The notes under the pieces were generated by a model that saw nothing but the letters and a program-made list of their open reading frames with translations, was not told the origin of the DNA and searched no databases. From Bufo bufo (lineage: Eukaryota; Chordata; Amphibia; Anura; Bufonidae), in NCBI RefSeq assembly GCF_905171765.1, contig NC_053390.1, forward strand, positions 589,026,471-589,090,470: a DNA stretch of 64,000 nucleotides. The letters are read 5' to 3'. Each line of letters opens with the position of its first letter. Position 1 is the first letter of the stretch. The translations under genes and the position numbers were made by a program. Positions 10,606-20,962 of the stretch are shown here, piece by piece.

Positions 10606-10755
10606 TATGTGCCATCCACAGACCCCCCACCCCATAACAGTGCCATCCACAGACCCCCCAGCCCATAACAGTGCCATCCACAGACCCCCCCACCCTTTAA
10701 CAGTGCCATCCACAGATGTCCCCCATAAAACTGTCATCCACAGATTTCCCCCCCC
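10606..10755. repeat. Inverted copy of the 26-bp minisatellite
   Basis: Immediately after the forward array the same motif continues as its reverse complement (GTGCCATCCACAGACCCCCC, about five units), so the two arrays form one large inverted repeat with its switch point at about 10606-10612 (ATATATGTGCC). Confidence 0.9.
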
Positions 10756-11125
10756 ACCGCTCCAGTGCTGCAGTATACAAATATAAAATGTCTCATTCAA
10801 TTAAAAGTGATTTAAACATGCCCCCTCACTCCTAATATTACCGTACACCCTAACAGCTTCTGTACAACGCAGGCAGGCAGGCCGGGCGGCCGGAGCGTCA
10901 CTCACTGACGTCACGTGACTGCGCCGCCTGCTTCATTCATAAAGTAGGCGGCGCAGGCACGTGACATCAGGGAGTTACGCTGCCGCCCGCCCGGCTTGCC
11001 TGACTGCATTCTACAGAAGCTGTTAGGGTGTACGGTAATATTAAAAGTGGGGGGGGGGGGCATGTTTAATTACTTTTAATTGAATGAGACATTTTATATT
11101 TGTATAGTGCAGCACTGGAGCGGCG
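10750..11125. repeat. ~375-bp palindrome
   Basis: CTCCAGTGCTGCAGTATACA at the left pairs with the sequence around 11105-11122 (TGTATAGTGCAGCACTGGAG). Further in, TAATATTACCGTACACC pairs with GGTGTACGGTAATATTA, and ACGTGACTGCGCCGCCTGC pairs with a near-complement at 10947-10965. The centre is near 10938 (CATTCATAAAG). Mismatches are few; the only length difference is a G run at 11048-11061. Confidence 0.9.
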
Positions 11126-11309
11126 GGGCCGGAGTACAGTGACTGCACCGGCCCCGCCGGTTCCCAGCTCCTCCTCCCAGTCCCTCCCCGCTCGCTCATA
11201 CATTGCAGCCTGCGATGTAAAAATGTCAGCATTCGCCCCGTAAGAGGCAGGGGCATTTTTCCCCCATTTTTGGGGGGAAAAGGTGCGTCTTATGGGGCGA
11301 AAAATACGG

Positions 11310-11540
11310 TATATAAAAATTAATTTATGTCTGTTTGTTATCTGTCTGTTCTTTATGAATGGCCAAATGACTGGACCGATCTGCACCAAAATTTGACACA
11401 TAGCTAAATCAGGTGCTTAGAAAGGTTTTAGACTGGTTCTAGGACGTATCGTTCTTGTGATACAAAAAAAAAATATGCAAATATGGTACCATCAAATGAC
11501 CTGTATTATCCACTAGAAGCTTACAGGTCTGTCAGTGAAA
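11310..11540 (+). repeat. Dispersed repeat, copy 1
   Basis: Shares with 14029-14230 the order TATAAAAAT, TGTCTGT, a GGCCAAATGACTGG block, GATCTGCACCA and AATCAGGTGCTTA. Both copies have a TA-target element inserted at the same place, the TATATAAAAAT start. The family is not identified. Confidence 0.6.
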
Positions 11541-12689
11541 TGCCAGACATCCCAACCTGCAAAAACTAATTTCAGGGAGGTTTTCTTTTTTTTTTCTTTC
11601 ACAAACTTTTTATTACATTTTCCAAACATATGCAGTATCTGCACACTTTGCTCTATGGTGTGGAGGACTGGGCTCATTACCCTGCCCCAAATTATCATAT
11701 TTATGTATATGATTAAAGGGATTCTGTCCCCACCTATAAGCCCTGTGAGCTAAACATCTGCTCATGTCCAGGTAGCATTCTGATTTCTAAGGTGGCCTTA
11801 TAAAAGCTATTTGTGGCTTTATTCTGCGGAAAAACAGGTTTTACTAACCTGTCAATCATTGAATTAAGGTGCCCAAGCAGGGGAGGTCTGTGGATGCATG
11901 GTGCCCGGCCGCACGCATCGCGGTTCGTGCCTAGCGCCGCCTTCTACGCCTCAGTGCCGCCTCTCCCTCCCCCTCCTCCCGCTTTGAGATCCCGCGAGTG
12001 TGCACAGGCTCAGCCTGATGCGCCGTTGCGGACTGCTGGCATCGGCTTCTTCTTGCACTGTGCGCACGCGCCGAGAAGGGGACACTGCTACAGGTTGCCG
12101 GAAAGGTTTACTGCGAGTAAACTAGAGATGGGAAGTTCGGATCTTTCCCATAAATCGGTTCATTTGAATCAGTTCATTCAAATGAACCGATTCATGAATC
12201 GAATCTTCGGTTCATTCCCTGAGCTGACAAGAAGCAAGTGAACCCTGTGTGTAATTATCTACCCCCACTGTAGGAAAAAAACAAGCATCGGGGGGGGGGG
12301 GGGGGATTTAACACTGGGGTAAATAATATAATTAAAATGGAGGGTTAAATGTGTAAATGTATTTAAAAAAAAATACATCTCTCTCAATAGTTATATAGCT
12401 ACTGAATGAGACAGAAGAAGATGCCTTTAACATATATATCTCCTTGAGAAGCCAATTTGACCCTAAAGGGTTAATTCAACCTGTAATCTAAACTCTGTGT
12501 CCTGTCACTTCTCTTATCTCTCTGCTCTGCTATCAGTGAACCTTTCCGGGATATATTGTCTCACATGCGGGTGTCAGGGAGCCGCTATCTAATAGCGGGA
12601 GACTCCCTGAACTTCAGGGAGACTTGAGATCCCTGAAATGCTGACATACACACAGTTTTACACCTGGTTTCCATAACAACAGCCATTTT
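11541..12689. other. Unassigned sequence
   Basis: No gene recognised. The stretch 11813-12241 is open and GC-rich in the middle but shows no known domain. Notable points are an ATCGGTTCATTTGAATCAGT block with an inverted partner at about 12150-12200, and a G run at 12289-12305. Confidence 0.45.
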
Positions 12690-12905
12690 TCTTTGCTGTT
12701 ATAGGTCACTACTAAGGGGCCGAACACTGTGAAGGTCACTGTTAAGGGGGTGGGCCATTCTGGAGGTCACTGTTAAGGGGATGGGCCACTGTGGAGGCAA
12801 AGTTAAGGAGGCGGGTCGCTGTGGAGGTCACTGTTATGGGGCCAGGCCGCTGTGGGGATCACTGTTGAGAGGGCAGGCTGCTCTGAAGGTCACTGTAAAG
12901 GGGAA
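12690..12905. repeat. Degenerate ~32-bp minisatellite
   Basis: Six to seven units around GGTCACTGTTAAGGGG and GGGCCGCTGTGGA, with variable spacing. It precedes the TATATAAAAAT repeat broken by the DD36E element. Confidence 0.75.
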
Positions 12906-12996
12906 ACTGTGGATATCCTTTAACCATACAGACAAACATTAATCCAAATAGACAAAATATACGGACGCTGGGTCATTCTTCTAGTCACTTTATATA

Positions 12997-14026
12997 CACT
13001 CACCTAAAGAATTATTAGGAACACCATACTATTGCCTTCAGAACTGCCTTAATTCTACGTGGCATTGATTCAACAAGGTGCTGATAGCATTCTTTAGAAA
13101 TGTTGGCCCATATTGATAGGATAGCATCTTGCAGTTGATGGAGATTTGAGGGATGCACATCCAGGGCACGAAGCTCCAGTTCCACCACATCCCAAAGATG
13201 CTCTATTGGGTTGAGTTCTGGTAACTGTGGGGGCCATTTTAGTACAGTGAACTCATTGTCATGTTCAAGAAACCAATTTGAAATGATTCGAGCTTTGTGA
13301 CATGGTGCATTATCCTGCTCGAAGTAGCCATCAGAGGATGGATACATGTTCTCATTCTGTTTACGCCAAATTCGGACTCTACCATTTGAATGTCTCAACA
13401 GAAATCGAGACTCATCAGACCAGGCAACATTTTTCCAGTCTTCAACAGTCCAATTTTGGTGAGCTCGTGCAAATTGTAGCTTCTTTTTCCTATTTGTAGT
13501 GGAGATGAGTGGTACCCGGTGGGGTCTTCTGCTGTTGTAGCCCATCCGCCTCAAGGTTGTGCGTGTTGTGGCTTCACAAATGCTTTGCTGCATACCTCGG
13601 TTGTAACGAGTGGTTATTTCAGTCAACGTGGCTCTTCTATCAGCTCGAATCAGACGGCCCATTCTCCTCTGACCTCTAGCATCCACAAGGCATTTTTGCC
13701 CACAGGACTGCCGCATACTGGATGTTTTTCCCTTTTCACACCATTCTTTGTAAACCCTAGAAATGGTTGTGCGTGAAAGTCCCAGTAACTGAGCAGATTG
13801 TGAAATACTCAGAGCGGCCCGTCTGGCACCAACAACCATGCCATGCTCAAAATTGCTTAAATCACCTTTCTTTCCCATTCTGACATTCAGTTTGGAGTTC
13901 AGGAGATTGTCTTGACCAGGACCACACCCCTAAATGCATTGAAGCAACTGCCATGTGATTGGTTGACTAGATAATTGCATTAATGAGAAATAGAACAGGT
14001 GTTCCTAATAATTCTTTAGGTAAGTG
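12997..14026 (-). mobile_element. Tc1/mariner element, DD36E type
   Basis: TIRs begin CACTCACCTAAAGAATTATT at the left and CACTTACCTAAAGAATTATT at the right (in reverse) and extend through GGAACACC. TA lies on both sides (12995-12996 and 14027-14028), the standard Tc1/mariner target duplication. Size is 1,030 bp. The transposase is internally deleted, so this copy is non-autonomous. The catalytic spacing matches the group known as DD36E (Incomer). Confidence 0.92.
13015..13878 (-). pseudogene. DD36E transposase, internal deletion
   Basis: A 287-residue frame with a true ATG (MGKKGDLSNF). Residues 1-125 form the paired helix-turn-helix DNA-binding region, with LSRTTISRVY at about 35-44. The catalytic residues are D155 (WSDESRF), D189 (EQDNAPCH) and E226 (LNPIEHLW); there are 36 residues between D189 and E226. 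Between D155 and D189 there are only 33 residues, against roughly 90 in full-length relatives, so some 55 residues have been lost in frame just after residue 176. The reading frame remains open throughout, so a protein lacking part of the catalytic fold could be made, but activity is unlikely. It occupies nearly the whole element. Confidence 0.88.
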
Positions 14027-14028
14027 TA

Positions 14029-14250
14029 TATAAAAATGAATTTCTGTCTATTGTCTGTCTGCTTTTTATGCACGGCCAAATGACTGGGCCAATCTGCACC
14101 ATATTTGCCATATATGTAAATCAGGTGCTTATAAAAGTTTTAAACTGGGTTTCAGCGCACTATGACGTACTTTTCTTGAGATATCCACGTGCCACACATG
14201 CACTTGACAAAAATTTAGATTTTACAATCTTTGTATATCACTAGTATGCA
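14029..14250 (+). repeat. Dispersed repeat, copy 2
   Basis: Homologous to 11311-11500. It begins at TATAAAAATGAATTTCTGTC directly after the DD36E element. Its upstream half is left of 12996. Confidence 0.6.
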
Positions 14251-14289
14251 ATGAAAATACCATAAACTTATTGATATCCTTTAGTAGTA

Positions 14290-15847
14290 CAGTCGTGGCC
14301 AAAAGTTTTGAGAATGACACAAATATTAGTTTTCACAAAGTTTGCTGCTAAACTGCTTTTAGATCTTTGTTTCAGTTGTTTCTGTGATGTAGTGAAATAT
14401 AATAACACGCACTTCATACGTTTCAAAGGCTTTTATCAACAATTACATGACATTTATGCAAAGAGTCAGTATTTGCAGTGTTTGCCCTTCTTTTTCAGGA
14501 CCTCTGCAATTCGACTAGGCATGCTCTCAATCAACTTCTGGGCCAATTCCTGACTGATAGCAACCCATTCTTTCATAATCACTTCTTGGAGTTTGTCAGA
14601 ATTCGTGGGTTTTTGTTTGTCCACCCGCCTCTTGAGGAGTGACCACAAGTTCTCAATGGGATTAAGATCTGGGGAGTTTCCAGGCCATGGACCCAAAATG
14701 TCAACGTTTTGGTCCCCGAGCCACTTAGTTATCACTTTTGCCTCATGGCACGGTGCTCCATCGTGCTGGAAAATGCATTGTTCTTCACCAAACTGTTGTT
14801 GGATTGTTGGAAGAAGTTGCTGTTGGAGGGTGTTTTGGTACCATTCTTTATCCATGGCTGTGTTTTTGGGCAAAATTGTGAGTGAGCCCACTCCCTTGGA
14901 TGAGAAGCAACCCCACACATGAATGGTCTCAGGATGCTTTACTGTTGGCATGACACAGGACTGATGGTAGCGCTCACCTTTTCTTCTCCGGACAAGCCTT
15001 TTTCCAGATGCCCCAAACAATCGGAAAGAGGCTTCATCGGAGAATATGACTTTGCCCCAGTCCTCAGCAGTCCATTCACCATACTTTCTGCAGAAGATCA
15101 ATCTGTCCCTGATGTTTTTTTTTGGAGAGAAGTGGCTTCTTTGCTGCCCTTCTTGACACCAGGCCATCTTCCAAAAGTCTTCGCCTCACTGTGCGTGCAG
15201 ATGCGCTCACACCTGCCTGCTGCCATTCCTGAGCAAGCTCTGCACTGGTGGCACTCCGATCCCGCAGCTGAATCCTCTTTAGGAGACGATCCTGGCGCTT
15301 GCTGGACTTTCTTGGACGCCCTGAAGCCTTCTTAACAAGAATTGAACCTCTTTCCTTGAAGTTCTTGATGATCCTATAAATTGTTGATTGAGGTGCAATC
15401 TTAGTAGCCACAATATCCTTGCCTGTGAAGCCATTTTTATGCAACGCAATGATGGCTGCACGCGTTTCTTTGCAGGTCACCATGGTTAACAATAGAAGAA
15501 CAATGATTTCAAGCATCACCCTCCTTTTAACATGTCAAGTGTGCCATTTTAACCCAATCAGCCTGACATAATGATCTCCGGCCTTGTGCTCGTCAACATT
15601 CTCACCTGAGTTAACAAGACGATTACTGAAATGATCTCAGCAGGTCCTTTAATGACAGCAATGAAATGCAGTGGAAAGGTTTTTTTGGGATTAAGTGAAT
15701 TTTCATGGCAAAGAAGGACTATGCAATTCATCTGATTACTCTTCATAACATTCTGGAGTATATGCAAATTGCTATTATAAAAACTTAAGCAGCAACTTTT
15801 CCAATTTCCAATATTTATGTAATTCTCAAAACTTTTGGCCACGACTG
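14290..15847 (-). mobile_element. Tc1-like element, DD35E type
   Basis: TIRs start CAGTCGTGGCCAAAAGTTTT and continue GAGAAT; the right end is the exact inverse. TA flanks both sides (14288-14289 and 15848-15849). The 1,558-bp body contains one transposase broken by a frameshift. The spacing of the last two catalytic residues matches the group known as DD35E (Traveler). Confidence 0.93.
14466..15483 (-). pseudogene. DD35E transposase, frameshifted
   Basis: The ATG at 15481-15483 (MVTCKETRAAI) starts a paired-type helix-turn-helix domain including GRPRKSSKRQDR, a typical linker with a basic GRPR-like motif. That frame ends near 15076; the second half continues in another frame from about 15125 (HFSPKKNIRDR). 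The shift lies at the T run around 15112-15122, so slippage in a homopolymer is the probable cause. The second part carries FSDEASF, FQHDGAPCHEAK and SPDLNPIENLW. There are 35 residues between the second D and the E. Apart from the one frameshift no other damage is visible. Confidence 0.88.
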
Positions 15848-16084
15848 TACATATATTGTATATTATTTCGTTAATTTTTATGCAGTAATTCAGCTATTCT
15901 TGTGCAGCCAGCCAGAACCACAAGAGCAGCACGTGAGGTGCATGGTGGGCCGATGAGGGGCCAAATAAAAACACAGTTCATCAGTTTACTCACGGTTAGC
16001 AGAAAGCCTCCCTGGGCTGGCAGCACAGTGTTGAGGAAGACAGCACAAAATCCTCCGGGGCACGCTGTGTGGTAGGGAAGCATC
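15848..16084. other. Unassigned sequence
   Basis: No gene, TIR or tandem repeat recognised between the DD35E element and the LTR-like segment. Confidence 0.4.
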
Positions 16085-16690
16085 AGCCAAGATGGAGGTT
16101 GAGGTGCCCTTGATGTCAGGGGTGCTTAGGGTGCTTGTTGCGGCTGAGTCCCTTGATGGTATTTGTCATGACGCCAGTACCGTTAATGGTGGTACAACCA
16201 GTGGTAAGAATGAAGTAGACAGTGGTAGGATGCAACTCACAACTTTTACTGATGTTGGTTCCAGTTGCAGCATTTACATCCAGACAGAATACAGTCTTTT
16301 GCAATTTAGAGGAATTATGTTGATCCACTGTTAATAGGTTTGGCTGGGTTTAGCTTAGCTTGAAGGTTCTGTAGAAGTAGTTCTGGTAGGTGACTTTGCT
16401 TCAGGTCACTAGTAAACCAGAGCTATTTGGTGAGGTTGCCTGTGGCTATAGTATCCTTCACCTGGATACCCAAAGGTCTTTTATGCCTGGGTTGTGGCTT
16501 TTATCTTTTGGATTTCAATCTCTCCTTTCTTTTGTCCCTTCCTGGACTAGACTTTTTGCTGAGCAGAAGTGCTAGATCTGCACTCTCTCAAACTTAACAG
16601 CAGACTCCACTACAACTAAACACAGTCCCACTAGGCCTGATCTAAGTATTTATATGACCTAAGTGCTATCCCCATCTAGTGGTGGGATGT
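16085..16690 (-). repeat. Possible diverged solo LTR
   Basis: The layout follows the Gypsy-A LTR: GTCATGACGCCAGTACC near 16166 parallels GTCGTGACGCCAGTGCC in the Gypsy-A LTR, followed by ACAACTTTTACTG, a GCACTCTC block, and ATTTATATGACC plus CATCTAGTGG near the end. No partner LTR or pol sequence is adjacent. The call rests on shared order rather than on high identity. Confidence 0.35.
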
Positions 16691-17076
16691 ATAAATTACA
16701 CCAGACCAGCCTATGAACAGGGATACAACAGGTGTTGTAGTACAAAATAACATGCAATATGATAATGCAGTTTTAAAGCTATTTTGCAGTTCCCACGTGT
16801 CCTGAGTGGGACTCTGCACTTGTCTCAATATGTTTACTTTCAGGTGATAGAAACGTACTTTATTTGGGTTTAATTTTAGGGTGGGGATGTGGTAGCCGTG
16901 ATTTGGTAGCCACAATGACACTCACCTATCATAGGCAATGGCCACATGAATTTGTGGGTTAAAGCAGGGCTGCAGCCCCTACACAGCAGCCACCTATTGG
17001 AAACCCAGCCTGTCATTCTGCTTCAAACCTTCATTTGAATGCAAATGCTTGTTTGTCGGCTGATTAGATTTTTATG
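16691..17076. other. Unassigned sequence
   Basis: No coding frame, TIR or tandem repeat recognised. Confidence 0.4.
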
Positions 17077-19606
17077 TTAAAATGGTTTTCCGAGATCTCT
17101 ATACTAATGACCTATCCAGAGTTAGGACCCGTGTAACAGAGATCGCCTTGACGTTTGGCATACGGGCTTAGATGGTTTTGTACAAAATGCATTGACCAAG
17201 CATCTCGCTTTTTAAGCGTAGTATTAGCACCATAATTTTTGTAAGCATTGTTGTACTTTGTCTGATTTGCAGAGTGCTGCTGCATTGTCTCCTTTTTTTC
17301 CTCTAGGTCTTTGCCATGGCGGCGTGCACCTGCGCACTGGGAGGTGCTGACTAACCCTCTTTTTTTGCAGATTTACAATGCTGGAGATGTGGCACTCCAG
17401 CGAGTCGTGCACTCCTGATTAGCCTGTCTGCCCCATAGGCTGATTTTAATTATTCTCAGTATAAAGCTGTGGCCTGCTCTCACTACATTCATTGGAAGCT
17501 GTTTAGCACCAGGAAGGGTATAGAGTGGGCTCAGCATGCATGTTGGTACCTGCATCCCTTGTAATGGAGGCCATTTTGGCACAAAAAACGGAAAAAGGCA
17601 GAGTGGATCCAGCATGCATGTGGGTCCAACACTCCCTGAATTTTATGGCGGTCATTATGGCGCATAACAGGTGGTATTTAGTGTTAGGACCCGTGTAACA
17701 GAGATCGCCTTGACGTTTGGCATACGGGCTTAGATGGTTTTGTACAAAATGCATTGACCAAGCATCTCGCTTTTTAAGCGTAGTATTAGCACCATAATTT
17801 TTGTAAGCATTGTTGTACTTTGTCTGATTTGCAGAGTGCTGCTGCATTGTCTCCTTTTTTTCCTCTAGGTCTTTGCCATGGCGGCGTGCACCTGCGCACT
17901 GGGAGGTGCTGACTAACCCTCTTTTTTTGCAGATTTACAATGCTGGAGATGTGGCACTCCAGCGAGTCGTGCACTCCTGATTAGCCTGTCTGCCCCATAG
18001 GCTGATTTTAATTATTCTCAGTATAAAGCTGTGGCCTGCTCTCACTACATTCATTGGAAGCTGTTTAGCACCAGGAAGGGTATAGAGTGGGCTCAGCATG
18101 CATGTTGGTACCTGCATCCCTTGTAATGGAGGCCATTTTGGCACAAAAAACGGAAAAAGGCAGAGTGGATCCAGCATGCATGTGGGTCCAACACTCCCTG
18201 AATTTTATGGCGGTCATTATGGCGCATAACAGGTGGTATTTAGTGTTAGGACCCGTGTAACAGAGATCGCCTTGACGTTTGGCATACGGGCTTAGATGGT
18301 TTTGTACAAAATGCATTGACCAAGCATCTCGCTTTTTAAGCGTAGTATTAGCACCATAATTTTTGTAAGCATTGTTGTACTTTGTCTGATTTGCAGAGTG
18401 CTGCTGCATTGTCTCCTTTTTTTCCTCTAGGTCTTTGCCATGGCGGCGTGCACCTGCGCACTGGGAGGTGCTGACTAACCCTCTTTTTTTGCAGATTTAC
18501 AATGCTGGAGATGTGGCACTCCAGCGAGTCGTGCACTCCTGATTAGCCTGTCTGCCCCATAGGCTGATTTTAATTATTCTCAGTATAAAGCTGTGGCCTG
18601 CTCTCACTACATTCATTGGAAGCTGTTTAGCACCAGGAAGGGTATAGAGTGGGCTCAGCATGCATGTTGGTACCTGCATCCCTTGTAATGGAGGCCATTT
18701 TGGCACAAAAAACGGAAAAAGGCAGAGTGGATCCAGCATGCATGTGGGTCCAACACTCCCTGAATTTTATGGCGGTCATTATGGCGCATAACAGGTGGTA
18801 TTTAGTGTTAGGACCCGTGTAACAGAGATCGCCTTGACGTTTGGCATACGGGCTTAGATGGTTTTGTACAAAATGCATTGACCAAGCATCTCGCTTTTTA
18901 AGCGTAGTATTAGCACCATAATTTTTGTAAGCATTGTTGTACTTTGTCTGATTTGCAGAGTGCTGCTGCATTGTCTCCTTTTTTTCCTCTAGGTCTTTGC
19001 CATGGCGGCGTGCACCTGCGCACTGGGAGGTGCTGACTAACCCTCTTTTTTTGCAGATTTACAATGCTGGAGATGTGGCACTCCAGCGAGTCGTGCACTC
19101 CTGATTAGCCTGTCTGCCCCATAGGCTGATTTTAATTATTCTCAGTATAAAGCTGTGGCCTGCTCTCACTACATTCATTGGAAGCTGTTTAGCACCAGGA
19201 AGGGTATAGAGTGGGCTCAGCATGCATGTTGGTACCTGCATCCCTTGTAATGGAGGCCATTTTGGCACAAAAAACGGAAAAAGGCAGAGTGGATCCAGCA
19301 TGCATGTGGGTCCAACACTCCCTGAATTTTATGGCGGTCATTATGGCGCATAACAGGTGGTATTTAGTGTTAGGACCCGTGTAACAGAGATCGCCTTGAC
19401 GTTTGGCATACGGGCTTAGATGGTTTTGTACAAAATGCATTGACCAAGCATCTCGCTTTTTAAGCGTAGTATTAGCACCATAATTTTTGTAAGCATTGTT
19501 GTACTTTGTCTGATTTGCAGAGTGCTGCTGCATTGTCTCCTTTTTTTCCTCTATCCAGAGGATAGGTCATCAGTATTAAAATCTCAAAAAGCCCCAATAA
19601 CATTAA
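17077..19606. mobile_element. Hairpin MITE with a satellite array in its loop
   Basis: The left arm (GAGATCTCTATACTAATGACC then TATCC) and right arm (GGATAGGTCATCAGTATT then AAAATCTC) are inverted and lie between TTAA sites at 17077-17080 and 19603-19606. The same hairpin, without an insert, is found whole at 27865-27960. Here the loop has been filled by the 562-bp tandem array. The TTAA limits are inferred from the complete relative. Confidence 0.55.
17121..19553. repeat. 562-bp satellite, 4.3 units
   Basis: Units begin with GTTAGGACCCGTGTAACAGA at 17121, 17683, 18245, 18807 and 19369; the fifth stops at about 19553, after 185 bp. I see no base differences between the four full units where I compared them, and their six-frame translations are identical. 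Each unit contains two strong 3' splice-site look-alikes on the plus strand: CTTTTTTTCCTCTAG, and TGCTGACTAAC followed by CTCTTTTTTTGCAG. After the second, a short frame reads IYNAGDVALQRVVHS then a stop. The minus-strand frames of 62, 80 and 114 residues repeat with the unit and are not convincing genes. Origin is unknown. Confidence 0.95.
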
Positions 19607-19794
19607 TATAATTGTTTGTTGGCAACACATCTACCCGATGTCCTGGTCCCAGCTTGAAACACAGGAAATGGCAGAAGATGCCCTCTCAGCCAATCAATAC
19701 CTGAGGCAGGTCACCACTGTGATTAGTGCTTGGCTAAGCAGACATAAAAAAAGAAAATCCAGTCGGCCAAGTCCTTTTAAGGACTAGTAAAAAA
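19607..19794. other. Unassigned sequence with a 16-bp palindrome
   Basis: Contains AGTCCTTTTAAGGACT at 19770-19785, a perfect palindrome also found at 34938-34953 and 62933-62948. The L1 target duplication (AGGACTAGTAAAAAA, 19780-19794) overlaps it. Nothing else is recognised. Confidence 0.6.
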
Positions 19795-20962
19795 AAAAAG
19801 GTCGTGATGACATGATGACGTAGTACGTCACGCTCTCCTCTCTCCCTGTGGCTCGGCTACCCCGCTGCTTCCTGCGTCTCTGTGGCTGTTCCTGCTTCCA
19901 TGGACCCGGGGGTCTGTGTTGCTGCCTCAGCCCCCTACTCAGCTGTGCCTCCCCTCTAGCGGTGTCTGGCTTCTCCCGCTCCTCCATTGTGCCTCACCTC
20001 GCCTGGATTGTGGACTTGTGGACTTCTTCCTGGAGCTCTGCCTCGTCCCCCCTTGTTTGCCTTTGCTTCTCCATCTGTTTTCTGGCTGGCGGGGCGAAGC
20101 GCGGCCGGCTGACTGGATCGGGAGGCTCTCGCCACAGCTGGGATGCAGAATTTTTGGTTCCTGATTGTGCCTCCTGATTTCCCGGTGCCCGCTGGTGACG
20201 GTGTCCCTCTCCTCTTGACGGGTCCTCTCCGCGTCCCGTGTCCTGTTTCCTGTGGCCTGGGTTGCTTGCGGTGGCCATTGGAGTTTGGTCGGCCGTTTCT
20301 CCTGTCCTGCACCCTCGGCTCTTCTCTGGCGGCCTCCTCCTGCTCCGTTGCCCCTCCAGTGTCTCTGGGATTAAGTGGTCTCCCTTTGGACGTACAGGTG
20401 CGGCCTCCGGTGAGCATTTGGAGGTTAAAGAGTGGAAAAATCTGGTGAGATTGTTCCTTCTTTTTTTCTGGCCCTCCCATGTCCTTCCTCCTTTACTAAT
20501 TAGTAACAAACTAATTATAAATAATCAAAGTATACTAAAGTATATCTAACCTACATTTTACATGGGTTACTACTGAGGGAGAACAAGGATATAAATACAA
20601 ATATAAAACATAATACAAATACAAATATAAAAGGAACAAAAAAAGGGGGGGAGGAAAGCAAAGTAAAGCAAAGGAAAAGAAAAGAAAAATTGGAAAAAGA
20701 AAAAAAAAGGAAGAGGAGAAAGAAAGAAAGAAAGAGAAAGAAAGAAAGAAAAAGGAGAATAAAAGGAAGGAAAAAAAAAAGAAACAGGAACGGGGAATGG
20801 CTCCAAAAGCTAGTAGTCACTCGGCAGACCTCTCTGGCCAGAAAGCCATCACTAAATCCTTTGAAGGGACAAAATTGATCAATTCCTAAAGTCTCCAAGG
20901 GTTAATATGAGGAGGGGACAAGAGGACACTGGCTCCAAAAAAAAAAAGATAATTTTGAGGTG
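19795..20962 (+). promoter_or_regulatory. L1 5' UTR with purine-rich tail
   Basis: GC-rich to about 20500, where the internal promoter would be expected; no specific site is identified. From 20640 to 20790 it becomes an almost pure purine stretch of AAAG, GAAA and AGGA units. Open frames of 80-170 residues here (for example 19956-20509 on the minus strand) have no domain and are treated as composition artefacts. Confidence 0.55.

Larger units (their letters stand above)
9965..11309. mobile_element. Non-autonomous DNA transposon with ~35-bp TIRs
   Basis: The left end CCGTATTTTTCGCCCTATAA and the right end, in reverse, CCGTATTTTTCGCCCCATAA are inverted and both continue GACGCACCT. Both sides are flanked by TATA, so the target duplication is TA or TATA. 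The 1,345-bp body carries a 26-bp minisatellite in both orientations and a large palindrome, with no transposase. A related right end survives at about 38275-38335. The family of TIR is widespread in vertebrates; the superfamily is not determinable here. Confidence 0.8.

Noticed and set aside
10060..10755. CRISPR-like array
   Set aside because: The 26-bp units are contiguous with no unique spacers, and the array lies in a eukaryotic TIR element. It is a minisatellite. The same holds for the arrays at 195-290, 33630-34165 and 63110-63775.
10286..10786. Open frame of 166 residues
   Set aside because: It is the translation of the 26-bp repeat and its inverse; all three frames are open for the same reason.
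11813..12241. 142-residue frame as a host exon
   Set aside because: No homology recognised, no splice signals in a sensible arrangement, and it overlaps repeat-like sequence.
17224..19533. Repeated minus-strand frames of 62, 80 and 114 residues
   Set aside because: They recur only because the 562-bp unit repeats; composition shows no protein-like conservation signal and there is no known domain.
19848..20549. Open frames in both strands of the L1 5' UTR
   Set aside because: GC-rich composition lowers stop frequency; several overlapping frames on both strands are open and none has a domain.
20551..20898. Frames rich in FLFFFLPF or KKERKRKKER
   Set aside because: Translation of a purine/pyrimidine tract.
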